Shown here: in pieces, positions 1-8,967 of the stretch | Numbering within the stretch: the first letter of the stretch is position 1 | Layout: every line of letters starts with the position of its first letter | From: Solirubrobacteraceae bacterium | Lineage (GTDB): Bacteria; Actinomycetota; Thermoleophilia; Solirubrobacterales; Solirubrobacteraceae | Reading direction: 5' to 3' | Assembly (NCBI GenBank): GCA_025449845.1 | Contig: JANWIP010000019.1 | Span: forward strand, 79,369-143,368 | DNA: 64,000 bases | Position numbers and translations under genes: made by a program | Notes under the pieces: model-generated | The model's database searches: none | Told to the model about the DNA's origin: nothing | What the model saw: the letters and a program-made list of their open reading frames with translations, nothing else

Positions 1-1
1 C

Positions 2-265
2 TGGAATGGCGCCACCGACGTCGCCTCCTGGCGCGTGCTCGCGGGCGCCGATCCCGACTCGCTCAAGCCCGTCGCCACGATGCCCGACAGTGGCTTTGAG
101 AGCTCCATCACGCTGCCCGAGAACTACGGCTCGCATCCCGGCAAGAGCGAATCCGGCGACAACGGTTACCTCGCCGTGCAGGCGCTCGACTCTGCCGGGC
201 AGTTGCTCAGCACCTCCGCCACCTTCGCCGTGCTCCCGCCCCCTGCCGCCAAGCCCGCGGGCTGA
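2..265 (+). CDS. arylsulfotransferase family protein, C-terminal fragment (cut by window edge)
   Basis: The reading frame is open from the first bases and stops at 263-265. Its residues closely match the last ~85 residues of the complete arylsulfotransferase-family lipoprotein encoded at 2088-3890: both have a WNGAT.VASWRVLAG stretch and end with a VAVQALD/LAVQALD segment. It is therefore the C-terminal end of a tandem paralogue. The catalytic part lies outside the window. It sits 14 bp upstream of the exporter gene, so the three genes probably form one transcription unit. Confidence 0.8.
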   Translation, partial: WNGATDVASWRVLAGADPDSLKPVATMPDSGFESSITLPENYGSHPGKSESGDNGYLAVQALDSAGQLLSTSATFAVLPPPAAKPAG

Positions 266-279
266 CTACCCTCATCGTT

Positions 280-2088
280 GTGAGCACCGCCACCGTCCGC
301 GCGCCTGCCGCTACCGCCATCGCCGAGGACAAAGCGAGCGCGCCTTCGCGTCACGCGTTGCTGCTGGCCGTCTGCTGCACCGCGCAGTTCATGGTCATCC
401 TCGACGTCTCCATCGTCAACGTTGCCTTGCCTTCGATCCGCGTCAGCCTCGGCTTTGCCGAAAACGATCTGCAGTGGATCGTCAACGCGTACACGATCGC
501 CTTTGCCGGCTTCCTGATGCTGGGCGGGCGGGCCGCCGACCTGATCGGCCAGCGCCGCGTCTTCGCCTCGGGCCTCCTGCTGTTCGCTTTCGCCTCGCTC
601 CTTGGGGGGCTCGCGGGCAGCCAGGAGATGCTGATCGGCGCCCGTGGCCTGCAGGGTCTTGGTGGGGCGATCATGGCGCCGGCCTCGCTCTCGATCATCA
701 ACTCCTCCTTCGCCCCCGGCGCTGAAAGGCTGCGCGCGATCGGCATGTGGGGGGCCATGAACGGGGCCGGTGGCGCCGCCGGCGTGCTGTTCGGCGGCAT
801 CATCACGCAGAGCCTCGGCTGGCGCTGGATCCTGCTGATCAACATCCCGATCGGCATTGCCGCCGCGCTTGTCGCGCGCGTCGCCGTGCCCGAACGGCGT
901 CCGCAGGGCAAGCAGGGCGGCTTTGACCTTGGCGGTGCTCTGACCATCACCGGCGGACTCCTGGCGCTGGTGTTCGGCATCGTCAGAGCCGGTGTGGCCG
1001 GTTGGGGCTCGGCGGAAGCGCTCGGGCCGATCGTGCTCGGCATCACACTGCTGAGCGCCTTCTTTCTGATCGAGGCGCGCTTTGCCTCCGCGCCGCTCGT
1101 GCCGCTGCGCGTGCTCTCGATCAAGCTGCTGCGCTCCGCCAACCTGATCGTCTTCCTCTTCAGCGCCGCGCTCTTTCCGATGTGGTACTTCCTCTCGCTC
1201 TATCTCCAGTTGGTGCTGAAGATGCCGCCGATCGGCGCCGGTCTGGCCTTCCTGCCGATGGCGCTCACGATCATGGCCTGCGCCGCGCGCTCCGGACGGC
1301 TCGTCGCACGCTACGGCGCCGGGCCCGTCTTGGGGGGTGGGCTCACACTGATGGCCTTTGGCCTTGCGATCTTCGGCGCGCGCGTCGCCGTCAACGGCGG
1401 CTACGTCTCGGATCTGCTCCTGCCCGGTCTGCTCGTCTCGGTGGGACTTGGCTATTCGGTCGTGCCTTCCACGATCGCCGCCACCGCCGGCGTCGCTCCG
1501 CGCGAGGCCGGGCTGGCCTCGGGTCTTGTCAACACCTCGCGCCAGATGGGTGGCGCGCTCGGGCTGGCCGTGCTCACCTCGCTGGCCTTTCAGTACACCA
1601 CCCACCTCGTCAAGGTGGACTACCGCGCGCCGCTGCTCGCGCTCACTGACGGCTTTCGCCTCGCCTTCCTGCTGGCCGCCGCCTTAGCTTTCATCGGCGC
1701 CGTCGCTGCCTTCAGGCTGATCCCGCGCGTGCGCCCCGGGGCGCCTGCGGCGGGTCCTGCGCCTGTGCCGGCGGCGGCTCCCGCATCCGTGCCGGCGTCC
1801 GCTCCTGCTTCTGTTGCGCCTGAGGCTGCTGCTCCGCTCGCCTCGCAGGCAACCGTGCATCCGCTTCCTCTGCCTGTGAGCCAGCCGGCTCCCAGCGCGC
1901 GGCCCGCGCCTTCTTCAGGGACCCCCGTGGTCTTCCCGGCACCGGCTCCGGCTGCGCAACACGCAACCCCAACCCCTCCTCCCCATACCCCTACTTACGC
2001 CCCGCCCGCGGTTGTCGTCTTCCGCCTCGGGGGTGGACAGTCTTGGCCCACCGGCGGCTGCTTCACCGCGGGAGGGCTGCGGGGCTGA
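280..2088 (+). CDS. MFS transporter, DHA2 (EmrB/QacA-type) family
   Basis: A 602-residue polytopic membrane protein. LDVSIVNVALP at residues 41-51 is the family motif of 14-helix drug:H+ antiporters in helix 1. GRAADLIGQRRVF (about 83-95) is the MFS motif A loop. The family exports hydrophobic or amphipathic compounds using the proton gradient. Residues from about 480 onward are a Pro/Ala-rich, low-complexity cytoplasmic tail that is unusual in length. The start is GTG at 280. The stop overlaps the ATG of the next gene (ATGA), which implies translational coupling with the arylsulfotransferase gene and suggests that the exported substrate and the sulfation step are linked. The substrate is unknown. 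Confidence 0.88.
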   Translation: MSTATVRAPAATAIAEDKASAPSRHALLLAVCCTAQFMVILDVSIVNVALPSIRVSLGFAENDLQWIVNAYTIAFAGFLMLGGRAADLIGQRRVFASGLLLFAFASLLGGLAGSQEMLIGARGLQGLGGAIMAPASLSIINSSFAPGAERLRAIGMWGAMNGAGGAAGVLFGGIITQSLGWRWILLINIPIGIAAALVARVAVPERRPQGKQGGFDLGGALTITGGLLALVFGIVRAGVAGWGSAEALGPIVLGITLLSAFFLIEARFASAPLVPLRVLSIKLLRSANLIVFLFSAALFPMWYFLSLYLQLVLKMPPIGAGLAFLPMALTIMACAARSGRLVARYGAGPVLGGGLTLMAFGLAIFGARVAVNGGYVSDLLLPGLLVSVGLGYSVVPSTIAATAGVAPREAGLASGLVNTSRQMGGALGLAVLTSLAFQYTTHLVKVDYRAPLLALTDGFRLAFLLAAALAFIGAVAAFRLIPRVRPGAPAAGPAPVPAAAPASVPASAPASVAPEAAAPLASQATVHPLPLPVSQPAPSARPAPSSGTPVVFPAPAPAAQHATPTPPPHTPTYAPPAVVVFRLGGGQSWPTGGCFTAGGLRG

Positions 2089-3890
2089 TGCGCTTGCGGG
2101 GGGGAGGGCGACTGGCTGGGCTGCCCCTGGGCGCTGCCGTTCTGGCCGTGCTGCTGTCCGCCTGCGGGGGTTCCTCGCCGGCTGCTTCCAAAGCATCGCT
2201 GTCTGATCCCGTCGCGGTCTCGCCTTTTGCCGGCACGCCCGACGCTTCGCCGACCACGCAGATCAGCTTCCTCGGGTCGGCCGGTACTCATGTGCAGTCG
2301 ATTACTGTCACTGGTTCGCGCAGTGGCGCTCACAGTGGGCACTTGGCGGCTTATTCCACTGGTACGGGTGAAAGTTTTCTGCCCGCGCATCCTTTCCTTG
2401 CTGGCGAGAAGGTGACGGTCACTGCGCAGGTGTTGGCGGCTGGGTCCACTCGGGCCACCACAACCACTTTCACCATCGCTCACCAGGCGGCAGTAAGTCA
2501 CAGTGAATTTCCCACCAGTCCCGGCGATCCTCATGCCGTGCAGCATTACCGCTCGGCGCCTGCGCTCACGCCTTCTAGTTTGAAGCTGACCGTGCCCGCT
2601 CGCCCCGGCGCGGCGCCCGGGGACCTCTTTCTCGCTCCGTATCAGGGTCAGGGTTCGCCTGGGCCTGAGATCGTCGACCAGCAGGGGCGGCTTGTCTGGT
2701 TTCACCCTTTGCCCGCGCATCAGATTGCCACCAACTTTCAGGTGCAGAGCTACCAGGGGCGCCCCGCTCTCACCTGGTGGCAGGGCCATGTGCTGCAGGT
2801 TGGCTTCGGCGAGGGTGAAGATGAGATCTATGACTCCTCCTATCACCCCTTGGCCACGGTTCGCGCCGGCAACGGCTACCACGCGGACTTGCACGAGATC
2901 CGCCTTACTCCGCAGGGCACCGCCTGGATCGATGCCTTCGACCCGATTCACCTCAGCCTCAGCTCTGTGCAGGGTGCCGCGGGTGGTGTCCTCACCGATT
3001 CCGTCGTCCAGCAGATCGACATCAAGACCGGGCTCGTCATGTGGGAGTGGCACGCGCTTGGCCATGTCGCCTTGAGTGAGTCCTACGACCTGCCCGTGCC
3101 TCACAACAGCTATCCCTGGGATTACATTCACATCAACTCCATCGATCCCGGCGCGGGTAATGATGTGCTGCTTTCCGGGCGCAGCACCTGGGCGCTCTAT
3201 GACGTGGATCTGGGCAGCGGTGCCATCAACTGGCGCCTCGGTGGCGCGCACAGCGATTTTCATCTCGGTTCCGGCGTGCGCTTCTACTGGCAGCACGACG
3301 CCGAGTTCCAGGCCGGTGGGCTCATCTCCGTGTTTGATAACGGCTCCACGCCGCCTAAGGAGCGCCAATCGCGCGGGTTGTTGCTGCTGCCCAATCTTTC
3401 AAGTCACACCGTCACCTTGCAGAAGGCCTTCGTCAATCCTGCCAAGACGCTGCTGGCCTCAAGTCAGGGCAATACCTTGGCGCTGCCCGGCGGCGATTGG
3501 CTGATGGGCTATGGCGGCTTGCCCAACCTCACCGAGTACGACGCCTCCGGGCATGTGCTGCTTGACGCCTCGCTTGGCAAGAATGTGCAGAACTTTCGCT
3601 CCTACTTGTCGCCTTGGAGCGGGCAGCCAACCACTGCGCCTGCGCTGGCTGTGCAGTCTGCCGGTGCCGGCAAGCTCAGCGTTTTCGCCAGCTGGAATGG
3701 CGCCACCGCTGTTGCCTCCTGGCGCGTGCTTGCTGGTTCATCCGCGGGGGCGCTTGCGCCGGTTGGCGCTGCACCTCGGGCGGGTTTTGAGACCTCCATT
3801 CAGATCTCCAGCAGCGCTGCTTATGTGGCCGTGCAGGCGCTCGACGGTTCTGGCGCGGTGCTGGGCACCTCGCCCACCGTCAAGAGCTGA
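2088..3890 (+). CDS. arylsulfotransferase (ASST) family lipoprotein
   Basis: A 600-residue exported protein. The ATG at 2088 was chosen because it overlaps the preceding stop as ATGA and gives a compact lipoprotein signal peptide with lipobox LLSAC near residues 20-24; a TTG at 2043 would add 15 residues inside the transporter gene. The middle resembles Arylsulfotran_2 family proteins: WEWHALGHV, the WDYIHINSI region, HDAEF, ISVFDNG. These are beta-propellers that move sulfate between phenolic donors and acceptors outside the cytoplasm. It would be anchored on the outer face of the membrane. The C-terminal ~85 residues look like an Ig/FN3-type module and are shared with the truncated paralogue at the window start. 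The enzymatic reaction is inferred from family only. Confidence 0.82.
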   Translation: MRLRGGGRLAGLPLGAAVLAVLLSACGGSSPAASKASLSDPVAVSPFAGTPDASPTTQISFLGSAGTHVQSITVTGSRSGAHSGHLAAYSTGTGESFLPAHPFLAGEKVTVTAQVLAAGSTRATTTTFTIAHQAAVSHSEFPTSPGDPHAVQHYRSAPALTPSSLKLTVPARPGAAPGDLFLAPYQGQGSPGPEIVDQQGRLVWFHPLPAHQIATNFQVQSYQGRPALTWWQGHVLQVGFGEGEDEIYDSSYHPLATVRAGNGYHADLHEIRLTPQGTAWIDAFDPIHLSLSSVQGAAGGVLTDSVVQQIDIKTGLVMWEWHALGHVALSESYDLPVPHNSYPWDYIHINSIDPGAGNDVLLSGRSTWALYDVDLGSGAINWRLGGAHSDFHLGSGVRFYWQHDAEFQAGGLISVFDNGSTPPKERQSRGLLLLPNLSSHTVTLQKAFVNPAKTLLASSQGNTLALPGGDWLMGYGGLPNLTEYDASGHVLLDASLGKNVQNFRSYLSPWSGQPTTAPALAVQSAGAGKLSVFASWNGATAVASWRVLAGSSAGALAPVGAAPRAGFETSIQISSSAAYVAVQALDGSGAVLGTSPTVKS

Positions 3891-3893
3891 TCT

Positions 3894-4598
3894 TTAGGCC
3901 ACGACTCCACTGCTCTGGCGCTCGCGCCATGTCGCCAGTGTGGCGATCGCACCGTCGGCCACTCTGCCCAGGAATGTCTCGCGGTCGTTCACGTGCGGCA
4001 GCGGCTCTGGCGGCACCTCCACTTCCATGAACTCACACAGCGGCTCCCATCCGTCCGTTACCTGCCACACCAGCAGGCGCTCCGCGGGCACGGTCTGCTT
4101 TACCTCCTCGTTGTGGCGCTCCATCTCCGCCATCAACTCGCCTGGGGTCGCGTGGCCGTTGGCGAAGGTGCCTTCCGGGCCCCAGAACATCCGCTGTACC
4201 AGCGCCAGATAATCCTGCCACTGCGGATCCACCTGCGCGCGGGCACTTGACAGCAGTCGCAGCAGCGACTCGCCGTGGCCCATATTCCAGATCGTCTCGC
4301 GGAAGCTGGGCTCCCACTTCTCTGCGTTGCGCACACTCAGCAGCACCTTGGCGTCGGGGTAGGCCTCCATCAGCTCCTTGTAGAAGTAGCCCCCCGGCCA
4401 GTCCACGCTTGAGTCAAAGCCGGCGAAGATTTCCTGCCATGGTCCCTCGCCGTCCATCGCGCGCTGCCACTGATCGACCCTGCGCAGGTCGGCCAGCACG
4501 TCCACCCAGTGGTAGCAAGGCCCCAGGCCCAGCATCTCGACTGCCACTTTCTGCGTCAGCGTGCCCGTGCGGGGCAGGCCCGCGCCGATTAATCTCAT
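3894..4598 (-). CDS. sulfotransferase family protein (Sulfotransfer_4-like)
   Basis: A 234-residue soluble protein. The N-terminal GAGLPRTGT (residues 5-13) is the PAPS 5'-phosphosulfate-binding loop. The strand-helix element around LLSVRNAEKWEPS fits the 3'-phosphate-binding segment of the eukaryote-like sulfotransferase fold. It would transfer sulfate from PAPS to an unknown hydroxyl acceptor in the cytoplasm. AAGGAG lies about 7 bases before the ATG at 4598. It is convergent with the ASST gene (3 bp between stops) and divergent from the type III polyketide synthase, which makes a phenolic acceptor attractive but unproven. Confidence 0.82.
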   Translation of the reverse strand: MRLIGAGLPRTGTLTQKVAVEMLGLGPCYHWVDVLADLRRVDQWQRAMDGEGPWQEIFAGFDSSVDWPGGYFYKELMEAYPDAKVLLSVRNAEKWEPSFRETIWNMGHGESLLRLLSSARAQVDPQWQDYLALVQRMFWGPEGTFANGHATPGELMAEMERHNEEVKQTVPAERLLVWQVTDGWEPLCEFMEVEVPPEPLPHVNDRETFLGRVADGAIATLATWRERQSSGVVA

Positions 4599-4687
4599 CC
4601 GCCGCTCCTTTTGTGCTCTCCGGGGGTTGCTCCGGTATCGTCTCGCCCTTGGCCTGACGCTTTGCTCATCTGATTCAGGGGGACCGT

Positions 4688-5812
4688 TTGCAGTTGAAGG
4701 TTACCGGCGCACCGCAGCTTGACTCGCCTCGCACCGCCTTGCGGGGGCCGCGCATCACCGCTCTGGAGTTGGCTGACGCCGAGATGTCCTTCTCGCAAGA
4801 GGAGGTCCTCACGATGCTCGACATGAAAGGCGACGAGTTCGCCGAGCGCATCTTCAGCCGCTGTGGCGTGCAGCGCCGTCACCTCAATCTCAGCGGCGAC
4901 TCGCTGGCTACCACGCTGCAGGGTCGCACCTCGCAGATCGAGGAGGAGCTGTTTGGCTTTGCCGTGCAGGCCGTCGATCGCCTGCAGGTCGATCCGCTTG
5001 AAATCGGCACCGTCGTGACGGCCACGCTCTACTCGCTCGGTGGACCCACCTTGGCTCATCGTCTGGTGGACCACTACGACATGGATCCTTCCACCGACAA
5101 GTACCACGTGCTGGGCGTCGGCTGTGCCAGCGCCGTGCCGCTGATGCGCCTCACGGCGCAGTCGATGCGCGACCATCCCGGCAAGAAGGGACTGGTCGTC
5201 GCCGCCGAGAGCATGGCCGGCATTCTCATGCGCTCCGCCGAGGATGACTCGCGCGCCAAGATCGTGGGCTCCTCGATCTTTGGCGATGGCTGTGCCGCGG
5301 CGCTGCTCGATGGGGACCCTCTGCCTGAGGGGGAGGATGACTCTGGTCTTGGCGCCGGCTGCGGTGGCGTGGGGGTCGGTCCGACGATCGTCGCTTCCAA
5401 GGTTCACCAGATCGGCCGCACGCTGGGGGCCGTCAAGCTTGAGCTCGCCGCGCAGGACAGCTATCTGCACCTCGACCGCGATCTGCCGGACCGCGCCGGT
5501 GAGGGCCTTCAGGAGCTCGCCGAAGATTTCCTTGACGCTTATGGGCTCTCGCGCGCCGCGATTGATCACTGGGTGGTTCACCCTGGCGGGCGACGCATCA
5601 TCGAGACCGTGCAGGAGGCGCTTGATCTTTCGCGCGAGCAGGTCGAGATTAGCTATGAGGTGCTTGCCAACCACGGCAACGTCGGCACTCCCTCGATCCT
5701 CTACGTGTTGAAGAAGACGATCGAGCAGCGCGAGCCTCAGGCGGGCGAGTACGGGCTGATGATCACCATCGGCCCCGGCATCACCGTCGGGCTGATGCTC
5801 CTGCAGTGGTAG
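4688..5812 (+). CDS. type III polyketide synthase (chalcone/stilbene synthase family)
   Basis: A 374-residue thiolase-fold enzyme of normal family length. The catalytic triad is visible: Cys146 in GVGCAS, His298 in VVHPGG and Asn331 in HGNVGTPS. GDGCAAALL and the C-terminal GPGITVG loop are also conserved. Bacterial members condense malonyl-CoA units on an acyl-CoA starter to give pyrones or alkylresorcinol-type phenols. The start is TTG at 4688, chosen because AGGGGGA sits about 5 bases upstream; no better start is present. It is divergent from the sulfotransferase gene and lies near two ASST genes and an exporter. The starter unit and product cannot be read from sequence. Confidence 0.9.
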   Translation: MQLKVTGAPQLDSPRTALRGPRITALELADAEMSFSQEEVLTMLDMKGDEFAERIFSRCGVQRRHLNLSGDSLATTLQGRTSQIEEELFGFAVQAVDRLQVDPLEIGTVVTATLYSLGGPTLAHRLVDHYDMDPSTDKYHVLGVGCASAVPLMRLTAQSMRDHPGKKGLVVAAESMAGILMRSAEDDSRAKIVGSSIFGDGCAAALLDGDPLPEGEDDSGLGAGCGGVGVGPTIVASKVHQIGRTLGAVKLELAAQDSYLHLDRDLPDRAGEGLQELAEDFLDAYGLSRAAIDHWVVHPGGRRIIETVQEALDLSREQVEISYEVLANHGNVGTPSILYVLKKTIEQREPQAGEYGLMITIGPGITVGLMLLQW

Positions 5813-5880
5813 ATCGTTCGCGGGAGGTTAGAAGGAGCGGAATCGGGGTATAGACCTTCTGTCTAATAGGGAGGTTTGGG

Positions 5881-8800
5881 ATGAGGTTCCCCGTTCGCGT
5901 ATCGCTCCTCGCGCTGCTGCTCAGCGGTGCGCTCTTGGCTGTCTCGGCGTCTGCTGCGCTGGCCGCACCGGAATTCGGGCTTGAAAGCTTCTTCGCGTCC
6001 AACTGCAAGGTCGCCACCTGCAACAAGGCCGCGACCCCCGCCGAAGAAAAGGCCAAGGCCGAAGCGGAAGCCTATACCCAGGCTGCTGGGCATCCTCCGT
6101 TCGGTGTCAGCGATTTCAAGCTTAATCGCAAGGTGATACAGACGGTGCCTTTCACGACGCTTGGTCCCGTGGCCAGTGTCAAGAGCCTGCGCATCGACGT
6201 CGCCCCCGGCGTGAGCACCAATCCCGAGGCCGTCGCGAAGTGCTCGGTGAAGAACTTCGAATCCACAGAAGTGGAACCCGTCAAGCATATCTTCCTGGCG
6301 CCCAACTGCGTCGAAACTGGTGCTGGCAACACCATCATCGGCGAAAACCACATCACCACAGTGCTTGAAGTGGCGGCCGGTGTGTTCGCCGACGTACCGC
6401 TGTCGGGCAAGGTCTACAACCTCGAACAGCCCTCCGGCATGTCCTCCTATTTCGGTGTGGCCCTGGGGGTGCCCGGATCCCCCGGAGCCTTCGTGCACAC
6501 ATTTATCGAGGGGCACGTCGAATGGGCCAGCAATTACCACGATCTCTTTGAAATTCACAACATCCCGCCCGGGCTGCTCGAATCGCGCCTGATCTTCAAC
6601 GGCAACAACGGCCCGCTTGAAAATGGCGCCTTCCTGAGCAACCCCAGCAACTGCGCGGGCCCTGGCCCGTCCACCACCACGGGTTGGAGCGGCGAATCCT
6701 ACGAAGGAGCCAGGGCAACCAGCTCCTACACGGTGCCGATCGGCACCGAAGGCTGCAACGGTCTGCCGCCTTTCGCGCTCGCTCCCTTCGCGCCGACCTT
6801 CTCGCTGGCACCGGAAACGACGCAGTCCGACCAGCCCGACGGCGTCACCACCGAACTTGTGCTGCCCCACGATCCCAATCCCGCGCACCTGGACTCCGCG
6901 CAGCTCAAGTCGGCCAGTGTTCTGCTGCCCGAAGGCATGACGCTCAATCCCTCGGCGGCGCATGGGCTTGAAGCTTGCTCGCCCGCGCAGATCGGCATTC
7001 ATACGCGCGAACCTGTCACCTGCCCCGGCGGCTCGAAGGTGGCCGACGCGACCTTGAACGTGCCCGGCCTACCCGCGGGCTCCCTCGTGGGAAGCGTCTT
7101 TCTGGGCGGGCCTGCGGTTGGGAACAGCTCTGCGGCCGGACCCATCGGTGGGCCTCCCTTCGTCGTCTATCTCGACGCCGAGTCTGCTCGCTATGGCATC
7201 TCCGTGCGCCTCGCGGGCGAAGTGGTGCCCGATGAAGGTACCGGGCGGCTGACGGTCGTCTTCCCCGACAACCCCGAACAGCCCTTCAGCGATCTGATCC
7301 TGAAGTTCACCCCGGGTGCGCTGGCGCCTGTGGCGAACCCGCTGGTGTGCGGCAGCGCAACGACCAGCACTGTGCTCAGCCCCTACACCGGCCAGCCCGC
7401 CGCCACGCCGTTCAGCTCATTCACGGTGGACAGTAACGGCCACGGCGGCGCCTGTCCTTCGCCGCTGCCTTTCTCGCTCAGCCAGTCCACGCAAGTGGCC
7501 CCTGCCACGGCCGGCTCGCCGAGCTCCTTCACGTTCAACCTCGGGCGCGCCGATGGCCAGCAGTACCTGTCGCATGTCTCGGCCAAGCTGCCCGCGGGCC
7601 TCGTGGGCCTGATCCCCTCGGTGCCGCTGTGCGGTGAACCGCAGGCTGCCACCGGCGCCTGCTCCGCGGCCAGCCAGATCGGCACCGCCACGACGACCGC
7701 CGGCTCAGGGCCCACGCCTACGCAGTTCTCCGGTCCCGTTTATCTCACCGGTCCTGTCGGCCGCTCGCCCTACGGCATGGTCGTGGCGATTCCCGCCACC
7801 GCTGGGCCGTTCGCGCTTGGCACCGTGGTCGTGCGCACCAGCATCGACGTCGATTCCTTCACTGGACGCATCACCGTCAGCGGCAACGTGCCCACGATCT
7901 TCAAGGGCATCCCGCTGCGTCTGCGCTCCTTGAGCATGGCCATCAACCGTCAGGGCTTCCTCGTCAATCCCACCAACTGCGGTGTCCTGGCGACCGAAAC
8001 CGCGCTCGGCTCCAGCATGGGTGCCAGCCAGAGCCTCTCGACGCCCTTCCAGGTCAGCAACTGCGGCGCCTTGGGCTTCAAGCCGAAGTTCACGGCCGCT
8101 TCGAACGCTGGCAGCGCCTCCAAGAAGAACGGCTTCGGCCTGGTCGTGAAGATCGGCTATCCGAAGGGTCCCCAGTCCAACCTGCGCTCGGTCGTGGCGC
8201 AGCTGCCCAAGCAGCTGCCTTCGCGCCTGACCACCTTGCAGAAGGCCTGTCCGGAAGCGACCTTCAACGCCAATCCCTTCGCCTGCCCCTCGAACTCGCG
8301 CGTCGGTGGGGCGACCGTCTTCACGCCGGTCCTGTCGGGGAAGCTGACCGGCCCCGCCTTCTTCGTCTCGCACGGAGGCGCGGCCTTCCCCGACCTCGAC
8401 CTCGTGCTCAGCGACGGCGGTGTGGAGGTGATCCTGGTGGGCAACACCAACATCACCAAGGGCATCACCACCTCCACCTTCGCCGCCATCCCCGATGTGC
8501 CGGTGTCGAGCTTTGAACTCAACCTGCCCATCGGTCCCAACTCGGCGCTTACCTCCAACGGGGTCAACCTCTGCGGTCAGTCGCTGACGATGCCCACCAC
8601 GCTCACCGCGCAGAGCGGCCCCGTGATCAAGCAGAACACCAAGATCACGCTTACCGGCTGTGGCGTAAAGGTTGCCTCGCACAAGACCAGCGGGCATACC
8701 GCGATCCTCACCGTCAACGCGCCTGAAGCGGGGCGCGTCAGCGGCAGCGGCTCGAACCTCAAGACCACCTACAAGCACACCGCCAAGGCGCAGAAGATCA

Positions 8801-8943
8801 CGCTCAAGGTGCCGCTCACAAGCGGTGGCGTGAAGGCTCTGCACCGCAGTGGCAAGCTGAAGATCAAGCTGCGGGTGGGCTTTATCCCGCTCAAGAAGGG
8901 CCCTACCTCCAAGACGTTCGTGACGGTCACCTTCCACGGGTAA
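5881..8943 (+). CDS. large secreted protein, paralogue of the protein at 19885-23250
   Basis: A 1020-residue protein with a Sec signal peptide at about residues 1-29 (hydrophobic core LLALLLSGALLAV, then ASAALAA). GGGAGG lies upstream of the ATG. The body is Ser/Thr/Gly/Pro-rich with paired cysteines and no transmembrane segment or LPXTG. The second half aligns clearly with the protein at 19885-23250: GPVYLTGPVG, LPKQLPSRLTTLQ, SHGGAAFPDL, GNTNITKGIT and a conserved TGCG-type end. I recognise no catalytic domain. It is probably an extracellular or wall-associated structural protein. Glu is encoded mostly by GAA although the gene is GC-rich, unlike neighbouring housekeeping genes. Confidence 0.85.
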   Translation: MRFPVRVSLLALLLSGALLAVSASAALAAPEFGLESFFASNCKVATCNKAATPAEEKAKAEAEAYTQAAGHPPFGVSDFKLNRKVIQTVPFTTLGPVASVKSLRIDVAPGVSTNPEAVAKCSVKNFESTEVEPVKHIFLAPNCVETGAGNTIIGENHITTVLEVAAGVFADVPLSGKVYNLEQPSGMSSYFGVALGVPGSPGAFVHTFIEGHVEWASNYHDLFEIHNIPPGLLESRLIFNGNNGPLENGAFLSNPSNCAGPGPSTTTGWSGESYEGARATSSYTVPIGTEGCNGLPPFALAPFAPTFSLAPETTQSDQPDGVTTELVLPHDPNPAHLDSAQLKSASVLLPEGMTLNPSAAHGLEACSPAQIGIHTREPVTCPGGSKVADATLNVPGLPAGSLVGSVFLGGPAVGNSSAAGPIGGPPFVVYLDAESARYGISVRLAGEVVPDEGTGRLTVVFPDNPEQPFSDLILKFTPGALAPVANPLVCGSATTSTVLSPYTGQPAATPFSSFTVDSNGHGGACPSPLPFSLSQSTQVAPATAGSPSSFTFNLGRADGQQYLSHVSAKLPAGLVGLIPSVPLCGEPQAATGACSAASQIGTATTTAGSGPTPTQFSGPVYLTGPVGRSPYGMVVAIPATAGPFALGTVVVRTSIDVDSFTGRITVSGNVPTIFKGIPLRLRSLSMAINRQGFLVNPTNCGVLATETALGSSMGASQSLSTPFQVSNCGALGFKPKFTAASNAGSASKKNGFGLVVKIGYPKGPQSNLRSVVAQLPKQLPSRLTTLQKACPEATFNANPFACPSNSRVGGATVFTPVLSGKLTGPAFFVSHGGAAFPDLDLVLSDGGVEVILVGNTNITKGITTSTFAAIPDVPVSSFELNLPIGPNSALTSNGVNLCGQSLTMPTTLTAQSGPVIKQNTKITLTGCGVKVASHKTSGHTAILTVNAPEAGRVSGSGSNLKTTYKHTAKAQKITLKVPLTSGGVKALHRSGKLKIKLRVGFIPLKKGPTSKTFVTVTFHG

Positions 8944-8967
8944 CAGCGCCGAGGGTGGACTTGCGCC

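Noticed and set aside
166..1605. 479-codon open frame on the minus strand opposite the MFS transporter gene
   Set aside because: It is a shadow of GC-rich coding: Arg/Asp/His/Gln-rich composition without domains, fully antisense to a clear transporter.
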